A model generated the notes under the pieces. The model had not been told where the DNA came from and searched no databases. It saw nothing but the letters and a program-made list of their open reading frames with translations. The translations under genes and the position numbers were made by a program. From an uncultured Bifidobacterium sp. (GTDB lineage Bacteria > Actinomycetota > Actinomycetes > Actinomycetales > Bifidobacteriaceae), in contig NZ_CAUEQY010000021.1 of assembly GCF_959020145.1 (NCBI RefSeq), forward strand, positions 1-19,771: a DNA stretch of 19,771 nt, written 5' to 3'. Below, one piece after another: positions 14,075 to 19,771 of this stretch; the stretch's first letter is position 1, and each line of letters opens with the position of its first letter.

Positions 14075-14713
14075 TTATTCCATACGGTTGGTGCCGAAAT
14101 AGTCGAGGAATTGCGGTCCGTCTGCTTCCAGTTCATCTTCGAATTCGGATTTCCATCGTGAATATGGATTCGCGGCAAGCCCTTCATTGCTGAACCGCGA
14201 TTGGTCGGTGATTTCGGTGGTGCAGAATTTCGGGATCACCAGATTGGTGACCGGCCCGATACGTTCCGCTTCCGCAATGATCAGGGGAGCGTTGGTGCCT
14301 CCGAACACGTCGATGTTCCAGCCGTCCTCATCGATCCAGTCGGTGAAACGGTTTTTGATGGTCACGTGTCCGCCGCGTTTGATGAGCTCCCCTGCGATGC
14401 GCGAATCCAAATCGCGGCTCGCCTCATATCGCGTGCCTCCCACGGACGGCCCTTTCACGGTGACTGATCCAATCCGGAATTCGTCGCGATACTTTTCGAG
14501 CACAGCCAGCGGGTCGAGGTCCGGAGTCATGGCAATGCGGACGGACTTTGTTTTCAATCGCACGCGCAGCGCGTAATTATCCTGATGCACGTAATAACTT
14601 TGTATGATCAGCGTCGGACTGTCGTTATCATCCAACTGCGTCGGCAGGGCACGGCAGAAAAAACGGCGCGTGTATTCGAAATCGCCTATATTTCTGCCTG
14701 AATCCTCAACCAT
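14075..14713 (-). CDS. CYTH-domain protein (triphosphatase superfamily-like)
   Basis: A 212-residue protein with the conserved landmarks of the CYTH fold (adenylate cyclase class IV and tripolyphosphatase tunnel enzymes). Visible are IIQSYYV and LRVRL (Arg50, Arg52), VTIKNRF (Lys120, Arg122), WNIDVF, and LIIAEAE (Glu148, Glu150). The segment TTEITDQSRFSNEGLA near 165-180 also fits. The N-terminal metal-binding ExExK motif is altered to EYTRR (13-17): the second Glu is Thr and the Lys is Arg, so catalysis may be weakened or specialised. The likely substrate class is an inorganic or organic triphosphate; this is inference. The start at 14713 has no Shine-Dalgarno site. The gene is convergent with the thioredoxin/TPR gene. 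Confidence 0.8.
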   Translation of the reverse strand: MVEDSGRNIGDFEYTRRFFCRALPTQLDDNDSPTLIIQSYYVHQDNYALRVRLKTKSVRIAMTPDLDPLAVLEKYRDEFRIGSVTVKGPSVGGTRYEASRDLDSRIAGELIKRGGHVTIKNRFTDWIDEDGWNIDVFGGTNAPLIIAEAERIGPVTNLVIPKFCTTEITDQSRFSNEGLAANPYSRWKSEFEDELEADGPQFLDYFGTNRME

Positions 14714-14719
14714 ATTTTC

Positions 14720-14725
14720 AGTCTA
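14720..14725 (-). promoter_or_regulatory. Possible -10 box of a leaderless CYTH gene
   Basis: On the minus strand TAGACT (TANNNT pattern) ends 6 bases before ATG 14713, the distance expected if transcription begins at the start codon. No clear -35 box is seen. Confidence 0.35.
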
Positions 14726-14937
14726 GTGGAAAAGACGCTTCAAATGGTGTTATGTTGCTACAAATTTCGTTGTGGCGCACGCTATCTCTCGTTCCTTCCC
14801 CGTTCTATGCCCGTTATTTCCCCTTTAGGGTTGGGTGTGCTGTCGAAAGATCCGCCGTAGCTATGTTTTCGCAATAATGATCCGAGATTCGAAGATCGTT
14901 TTTCCGTAAAAAGTGTCGCTTTCATCTCAAGGCAGTG

Positions 14938-14943
14938 TAAAGT
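14938..14943 (+). promoter_or_regulatory. Possible -10 box of tRNA-Arg
   Basis: TAAAGT ends 12 bases before the mature tRNA 5' end. It is the same hexamer as in the initiator tRNA promoter. The -35 region (near TCGCTT, 14916-14921) is poor. Confidence 0.35.
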
Positions 14944-14955
14944 AGTTTGACGCAC

Positions 14956-15031
14956 GGGTTTGTAGCTCAGTGGATAGAGCGTCTGTCTCCGGAACAGAAG
15001 GTCGTGGGTTCGATCCCCATCAAGCCCACCA
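14956..15031 (+). tRNA. tRNA-Arg, anticodon CCG
   Basis: A full cloverleaf: acceptor GGGTTTG pairs with CAAGCCC (one G-U), D arm GCTC/GAGC, anticodon stem TCTGT/ACAGA with loop CTCCGGA, and T arm GTGGG/CCCAT with one imperfect closing pair. Anticodon CCG reads the arginine codon CGG. The 3' CCA (15029-15031) is encoded in the genome. It stands alone, 162 bases before ridA, with no obvious terminator between them. Confidence 0.95.
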
Positions 15032-15193
15032 CAAAGACAAGTGAAGAGCCGGGGCAGGGAGCCGGTATTTGGAACATGGGACAATGCGTGTCGATTCCAT
15101 GGGTACAGTGATTGCTTGAGATTGCGTTGTCGTGGTTTGCCGCGGCCTGAACGCAAGCAAGATGCAATAACACGTTCTTCAAAGGAGAACATT

Positions 15194-15583
15194 ATGAGCG
15201 AGAAGATGGAAGCGGTTGCGACTTCTGAAGCCCCGGCGGCGCTGGGCGCATACAGCCAGGCCGTGAAGGCCAACGGTTTCGTGTTCGTCTCAGGCCAGCT
15301 GGGCATCGACCCAGTCACCGGCGAACTGGCTGGCGAAACCGCCGGCGAGCAGGCAGCCCAGGCACTGAAGAACATCAAGCACATTCTTGACGCCGCAGGC
15401 ACCGGCATCGAACACGTCTGCCGCGCCACCATCTACATGAAGAACGTCGAAGACTTCCACGAGATCGACGACGTGTATGCGCAGACCTTCATCGGCTCCG
15501 TGAAGCCGGCCCGCGTCGCGTTCGGCGGCAACAACATTCCGAAGGGCGCTCTCGTTGAGATCGACGCCATCGCTGTGCTCTGA
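15194..15583 (+). CDS. ridA: RidA family enamine/imine deaminase
   Basis: A 129-residue RidA (YjgF/YER057c/UK114) protein. The family hydrolyses reactive 2-aminoacrylate and related enamines released by PLP enzymes such as serine/threonine dehydratase, protecting other PLP enzymes in the cytoplasm; it works as a homotrimer. The conserved GAYSQAVKANGFVFVSGQ block (18-35) is present, and the active-site arginine is Arg107 in KPARVAFGG, with Glu122 and Tyr20 also kept. The ATG follows AAGGAG by 7 bases. The upstream codons in frame overlap the tRNA flank and are not coding. A terminator follows 39 bases after the stop, so the gene is probably monocistronic. Confidence 0.95.
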   Translation: MSEKMEAVATSEAPAALGAYSQAVKANGFVFVSGQLGIDPVTGELAGETAGEQAAQALKNIKHILDAAGTGIEHVCRATIYMKNVEDFHEIDDVYAQTFIGSVKPARVAFGGNNIPKGALVEIDAIAVL

Positions 15584-15622
15584 TTTCAGTGCGCTGATTG
15601 CAAATCTCCAGAAAATCCTTTT

Positions 15623-15666
15623 CAGGCTCGTATGCGGTTTCTTACGCTGCATGCGAGCCTGTTTTT
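15623..15666 (+). terminator. Terminator of ridA
   Basis: The arms 15623-15635 and 15649-15661 form a 13-bp stem with one G-U pair (CAGGCTCG start, CGAGCCTG end) and a 13-base loop, followed by five T residues. Confidence 0.85.
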
Positions 15667-15819
15667 GTTTATGCAATCTCAGGATTGCCGTTAAAAGTGA
15701 ACGGCAGGCAACATGATTCCACCGATTTCCGTATAGTAATGCGATTGGGTATTGTGCAAACGCATGCAAACGCAAGAACGCAAGAACGCGCCCATCCAAA
15801 TATGAAGGAGCAGTCGCGC

Positions 15820-17289
15820 ATGGCCGAATCGCAAGTCAACGCATCCACTGCAGACACTGACGCCGCTGAATCCGCTGAAGTCGAGCAGGGCGGTCTTGAA
15901 CGCAAGATGGAAACCCGCCATCTGACCATGATTTCGCTAGGTGGTGTGATCGGTACGGGCTTGTTCCTCAGCTCCGGCTACACGATTCACCAAGCCGGCC
16001 CTCTTGGCGCGATCATCGCGTATGGCATCGGATCCATGCTTGTGTATTTTGTGATGCTCAGCCTTGGCGAACTGTCGGTGGCCATGCCGTATGCAGGCAG
16101 CTTCCACCTGTATGCGAAGCGTTTCATCGGCCCCGGCACCGCGTTCACCATCGCCGTGCTGTACTGGCTGAATTGGGCGGTGGCGCTCGCTTCGGAATTC
16201 ACGGCAGCCGGTCTGCTGATGCAACGTTGGTTTCCTGATTCGCCCGCGTGGATTTGGTCCGCCGCCTTCATTGCGGTGGTGTTCATGCTCAATATTCTGT
16301 CGGTGAGGCTGTATGGCGAGTCGGAATTCTGGTTCGCATCCATTAAGGTGTTTGCGATTATCGTGTTCATTGTGATCGGCTTGCTTGCCATGTTTGGTGC
16401 GATTCCGATTGCCGGTTACGATCACGCACCGCTGTTTGAGAATTTCTATAATGACGGCTGGCTCCCCAATGGTGTGATCCCGATTTTTTCGACGCTGCTG
16501 ACGGTGGTGTTCGCATTTTCGGGCACTGAGGTTGTTGGTGTCGCGGCGGGGGAGACGAAGGATCCGGCGCAGGCGATTCCGAAGGCCGTGCATACCACGG
16601 TGTTGCGTCTTGCGATTTTCTTCATCGGTTCGATTGCGGTGATGTCCGCGCTGATTCCGTGGCATCGGTCAGGCGTCGACACGAGTCCGTTTGTGCTCGT
16701 GTTCCAGTCGATCGGCATGCCGTTTGCCGGCGATGTGATGAATTTCGTGGTGTTGACGGCAGTGCTTTCCGCTGCGAATTCCGGCTTGTACGTGTGCTCG
16801 CGCATGGTCTGGTCGCTTGCGCAGGAGGGTATGATCCCGCGCGTGCTCGGCAAGACGAATTTCCATGGTGTGCCCGTGTTCGCGGTGCTGTTCAGCATGG
16901 CTGGATCGCTGTTGGCGTTGTTGTCTTCCGTGGTTGCCGCTTCGACGGTGTATTTGGCGTTGGTTGCGGTTTCCGGCTTGGCCACACTGGTGGTGTGGGC
17001 GTCGGTTTCCGTCTGCCACTTGCGTTTCCGCAAGCAGTGGCTTGATCAAGGGCATTCGGCTGACGATTTGAAGTATCGTGCCCCCGGTTTCCCGTTCGTG
17101 CCGATTGCTGCGATTGTGATGTGCATCGGCGCGTTGGTTTTGGTGATTTGCGATTCGTCGCAGCGTTCCACATTGCTGTATATGATTCCGTTCGTTGCGA
17201 TCTGCTATATCGGCTATTACGCTTCGGTGGCTTGGCGTAGGAAGCATGGCGAACTGCAGGATGATACGCGGGGCGATACGCAAGGCTGA
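15820..17289 (+). CDS. LysP-like amino acid permease (APC superfamily)
   Basis: A 489-residue, 12-TM amino acid:proton symporter of the AAT family, in the cytoplasmic membrane. After an acidic hydrophilic N-terminus (1-30), ETRHLTMISLGGVIGTGLFL marks the start of TM1 with the substrate-binding GxIGTGLF motif. Long blocks resemble E. coli LysP as I recall it, for example NWAV, FPDSPAWIWSA, LNILSVRLYGE and EFWFASIKV, so lysine or another basic amino acid is the likely substrate; this is inference. ATG 15820 was chosen because AAGGAG (15805-15810) lies 9 bases upstream; an ATG at 15802 overlaps that site. A -10-like TATAGT lies at 15732-15737 without a clear -35. argS follows after 31 bases, so they may share a transcript. 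Confidence 0.88.
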   Translation: MAESQVNASTADTDAAESAEVEQGGLERKMETRHLTMISLGGVIGTGLFLSSGYTIHQAGPLGAIIAYGIGSMLVYFVMLSLGELSVAMPYAGSFHLYAKRFIGPGTAFTIAVLYWLNWAVALASEFTAAGLLMQRWFPDSPAWIWSAAFIAVVFMLNILSVRLYGESEFWFASIKVFAIIVFIVIGLLAMFGAIPIAGYDHAPLFENFYNDGWLPNGVIPIFSTLLTVVFAFSGTEVVGVAAGETKDPAQAIPKAVHTTVLRLAIFFIGSIAVMSALIPWHRSGVDTSPFVLVFQSIGMPFAGDVMNFVVLTAVLSAANSGLYVCSRMVWSLAQEGMIPRVLGKTNFHGVPVFAVLFSMAGSLLALLSSVVAASTVYLALVAVSGLATLVVWASVSVCHLRFRKQWLDQGHSADDLKYRAPGFPFVPIAAIVMCIGALVLVICDSSQRSTLLYMIPFVAICYIGYYASVAWRRKHGELQDDTRGDTQG

Positions 17290-17320
17290 TTCTGTCTGCA
17301 TAATCGGTAGACTTGGAGGA

Positions 17321-19111
17321 ATGAGTCCAGAAGCGCTTAGTGAACTGATTTTCAATATTGCCAACAACCTTGTGAATGAAGGCAAGGCAGGCACCCTGAC
17401 CACCGATCTCATCCCTCCGCAGGCCAAATTCGCCGTCATGCGTCCGAAGGACCGCGCACACGGCGATTGGGCATCGAACGCGGCCATGCAGCTGGCCAAG
17501 AAGGCCGGCATGAAGCCTCACGATTTCGCCGAACTGTTCGCCGCGGAACTCGCCAATGCCGATGGCATCAAGTCCGTGGAAGTGGCCGGCCCCGGCTTCA
17601 TTAACATTGTGCTTGATTCCGCGTCCGCCGCAGCCGTGGTTGACACTGTGCTTAACGAGGGTGCGAACTACGGCAAGAACGACCATCTTTCCGGCAAGAC
17701 CCTGAATCTTGAATTCGTGTCCGCCAATCCGACCGGTCCGATCCATATCGGCGGCACCCGTTGGGCCGCGGTCGGCGACTCCATGGCCCGCGTGCTTGAG
17801 GCGAACGGCGCCAAGGTGGTGCGCGAATACTATTTCAACGATCACGGCGAGCAGATCAACCGTTTCGCCAAGTCGCTGGTCGCGGCCGCCCACGGTGAGG
17901 AAACCCCGATCGACGGTTACAAGGGCGCTTATATCGATGAGATCGCACGTCGCGTCATCGATGAGGCAAAAGCCGACGGTATTGCGATTCTCGACCTGCC
18001 GCGCGTCGACGGTGGCGTTGACAACGATGGCAATCCGCTGGGTGAGGGCGATTCCGAACAGCGTGAGGAATTCCGCAAGCGTGCAGTGCCGATGATGTTC
18101 GACGAAATCCGCAAATCCATGAAGGATTTCCGTGTGAATTTCGACGTGTGGTTCCATGAGAACAGCTTGTATTCCGATGGCGAAGTCGACAAGGCGATCT
18201 CTGATCTGCGCGAACGCGGCGACATTTACGAAAAGGATGGCGCAACCTGGTTCGAATCCACCAAGCATGGTGACGACAAGGATCGTGTGATTATCAAGTC
18301 CGACGGCAACTACGCGTATTTCGCAGCTGATATTGCTTACTATCGCAACAAGCGTCATCGTGACAACGATCCGGCAGACATCGCCATTTACATGCTGGGT
18401 GCCGACCATCACGGCTATATCGGCCGCATGATGGCCATGTGCGCCGCATTCGGCGACGAACCTGGCGAAAACATGCAGATTCTTATCGGCCAGCTCGTCA
18501 ACGTGCTGAAGGACGGCAAGGCAGTGCGCATGTCGAAGCGCGCCGGCAATGTGGTGACCATCGACGATCTGACCGACGCTATCGGCGTGGATGCCTCCCG
18601 TTATTCGTTGGCACGCACCGACTACAATTCCCCGGTCGACATCGACCTGAACCTGCTCGCTTCGCATTCCAACGAGAATCCGGTGTACTACGTGCAGTAC
18701 GCGCACGCCCGCTCCTGCAATGTGGATCGCAATGCGGCTGCTGCCGGCATCACCTACGAGGGTGCCGACGTAAGCCTGCTCGACACCGCCGCCGACGGCG
18801 AAGTGCTTGCCGCGCTCGCCCAGTGGCCGGCCCTGCTGCGCGAAGCCGGAGACCTGCGCGCCCCGCATCGCGTAGCCCATTACTTGGAAGACCTCGCCGC
18901 CACCTACCACAAGTGGTACAACGTGGAACGCGTGGTGCCTATGGAGCTCACCGATCCGGAAGCTCGCGGCGAACAGGCTGAAGCCCTGCGCATCGCCAAG
19001 GCTCCGGAACCGGCTCGTGCAGCCGCACGTTTGAAGCTCAATGACGCCGTTAAGACGGTTATCGCCGAAGGCCTTGACCTGCTTGGCGTTGCAGCCCCAG
19101 ACAGGATGTGA
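17321..19111 (+). CDS. argS: Arginyl-tRNA synthetase
   Basis: A 596-residue class Ia synthetase that charges tRNA-Arg, one of which is encoded at 14956. The N-terminal Add-1 domain spans about 1-100. The HIGH motif reads HIGG (142-145) in SANPTGPIHIGGTRWAA, and the KMSKS loop reads MSKR (404-407) in AVRMSKRAGN; ArgRS commonly lacks a canonical KMSKS lysine. The C-terminal DALR anticodon-binding domain (about 470-596) includes YVQYAHARSCNV. ATG 17321 was chosen because TTGGAGGA sits directly upstream; the in-frame codons before it lie in the end of the permease gene. The stop is 5 bases before the lysA start, so argS and lysA are tightly linked. Confidence 0.96.
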   Translation: MSPEALSELIFNIANNLVNEGKAGTLTTDLIPPQAKFAVMRPKDRAHGDWASNAAMQLAKKAGMKPHDFAELFAAELANADGIKSVEVAGPGFINIVLDSASAAAVVDTVLNEGANYGKNDHLSGKTLNLEFVSANPTGPIHIGGTRWAAVGDSMARVLEANGAKVVREYYFNDHGEQINRFAKSLVAAAHGEETPIDGYKGAYIDEIARRVIDEAKADGIAILDLPRVDGGVDNDGNPLGEGDSEQREEFRKRAVPMMFDEIRKSMKDFRVNFDVWFHENSLYSDGEVDKAISDLRERGDIYEKDGATWFESTKHGDDKDRVIIKSDGNYAYFAADIAYYRNKRHRDNDPADIAIYMLGADHHGYIGRMMAMCAAFGDEPGENMQILIGQLVNVLKDGKAVRMSKRAGNVVTIDDLTDAIGVDASRYSLARTDYNSPVDIDLNLLASHSNENPVYYVQYAHARSCNVDRNAAAAGITYEGADVSLLDTAADGEVLAALAQWPALLREAGDLRAPHRVAHYLEDLAATYHKWYNVERVVPMELTDPEARGEQAEALRIAKAPEPARAAARLKLNDAVKTVIAEGLDLLGVAAPDRM

Positions 19112-19116
19112 TCGCC

Positions 19117-19771
19117 ATGGCAGTCACCCCCATCTGGCCGGCCGGCTCCAACGTGAACGAGCAAGGTGAAATCACGTTCCATGGTCGCACTGCCAAAAGC
19201 CTGCTGAACGAATTCGGTTCGCCGCTCTACGTCATCGACACCGATGACGTGCGAGCCCGCGCCGCCAAATTCGTCAAAGCCGCGGCAAATGCGTTCAACA
19301 ACACCGTAACCCACGTCAGTTTCGCCGGAAAAGCCTTGCTTTCCAAGGAAATCTGCCGTATCGTCACCGAATCCGGCATGCTGATCGACACCTGCACCAT
19401 GGGCGAGATGCGCATCGCGCTCGCCGCGGGCGTTCCCGGACGGCGACTCGTGCTGCACGGCAACAACAAGTCCGATGCGGAAATCGAACTCGCCATTACC
19501 GAAGGCTTCGCCAAAATCGTGGTGGACGAGCCGAACGAGCCGGCCCGCATCGCCGAAATCGCCAAGCGTCTCGGCAAGCGCGCTCGCGTGATGTTGCGTG
19601 TTACGTCCGGCATTCATGCGGGCGGCCACGAATTCGTGTCTACCGCGCATGAGGACCAGAAGTTCGGTGTCGCCTTGCTGCCGGTTGGTGCCGATGCAAG
19701 CAAGCTGAACGTGCTCGACGATTTGGCTGACGTGACCCCCGCAGGGTCGAACGCACGCCTAGGCGAAAGCG
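19117..19771 (+). CDS. lysA: Diaminopimelate decarboxylase, 5' part (cut by window end)
   Basis: The first 218 codons of a PLP-dependent alanine racemase-fold decarboxylase that converts meso-diaminopimelate to L-lysine. Family marks are SPLYVIDTDDVRARA (35-49), the PLP lysine candidate Lys72 in VSFAGKALLSKEI, LVLHGNNKS, and HEFVSTAHEDQKFG. The segment just before the last block reads HAGGHEF where the actinobacterial consensus I know is AHTHEF, so the first His of HTHE is Gly here. The frame is open to the last base, so the protein continues outside the window. It starts 5 bases after argS, with no strong Shine-Dalgarno site, which suggests translational coupling. Confidence 0.93.
   Translation, partial: MAVTPIWPAGSNVNEQGEITFHGRTAKSLLNEFGSPLYVIDTDDVRARAAKFVKAAANAFNNTVTHVSFAGKALLSKEICRIVTESGMLIDTCTMGEMRIALAAGVPGRRLVLHGNNKSDAEIELAITEGFAKIVVDEPNEPARIAEIAKRLGKRARVMLRVTSGIHAGGHEFVSTAHEDQKFGVALLPVGADASKLNVLDDLADVTPAGSNARLGES

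Noticed and set aside
15032..15193. Search for a tRNA-Arg terminator or ridA promoter
   Set aside because: No hairpin with T-run and no convincing -35/-10 pair was found; TACAGT at 15104-15109 is the only -10-like hexamer.
15686..15706. Inverted repeat TGCCGTT/AACGGCA upstream of the permease
   Set aside because: Short 7-bp stem with a 7-base loop, no T-run, and no clear promoter relation; could be an operator but too weak to list.
16892..18910. Minus-strand open frame of 672 codons opposite the permease and argS
   Set aside because: Antisense shadow of argS; low-complexity composition and no recognisable domain.

Overview
The window reads as a chromosomal core region of a high-GC Gram-positive bacterium, most probably a Bifidobacterium. 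The basis is the actinobacterial NucS/EndoMS nuclease, an atpBEFHAGDC operon with a long delta and a very short epsilon subunit, an actinobacterial-type initiator tRNA (C1 opposite U72), GC-rich third codon positions and strong Shine-Dalgarno sites inside operons. The species is not resolved; an adolescentis/catenulatum-type genome is a guess from recall. I see no insertion sequence, phage gene, CRISPR array or sign of recent transfer.

Layout. 1-131: initiator tRNA-fMet on the minus strand with a clear promoter. 266-1300: metA, whose residue Glu111 predicts acetyl-CoA rather than succinyl-CoA use. 1301-1771: a 471-base gap with several hairpins and a promoter-like box, probably the leader of the ATP synthase operon. 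1772-8695: atpB, E, F, H, A, G, D and C, ending in a strong terminator at 8717-8792. 8877-9581: nucS (mismatch-specific endonuclease), convergent with a membrane-anchored FKBP prolyl isomerase (9642-10598, minus) across a shared 19-bp terminator stem. 10680-13976: a two-TM protein with an acidic tail, a lipoprotein and a cysteine-free thioredoxin/TPR protein, closed by a terminator. 14075-14713 (minus): a CYTH-domain protein. 14956-15031: tRNA-Arg(CCG). 15194-15583: ridA with terminator. 15820 to the end: LysP-like permease, argS and the start of lysA.

How the genes fit together. The atp genes encode the complete F1Fo enzyme; in fermentative bifidobacteria it works mainly as a proton-pumping ATPase for pH homeostasis (known for the group, not shown by this sequence). 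metA, the LysP-like permease, argS, lysA and ridA serve amino-acid synthesis, uptake, charging and metabolite repair. NucS serves mismatch correction. The FKBP lipoprotein, the two-TM protein and the second lipoprotein act at the cell envelope.

The most notable window-wide signal is a split in translation starts. Genes inside operons have good Shine-Dalgarno sites. Several genes that open a transcription unit (metA, nucS, the FKBP gene, the two-TM gene and the CYTH gene) have none, and instead show a -10-like hexamer 6-10 bases before the start codon, as expected for leaderless mRNAs. No clearly novel multi-gene system is evident. The best candidates for new biology are the uncharacterised envelope genes at 10680-12904, the epsilon subunit without an inhibitory domain, and the structured atp leader.
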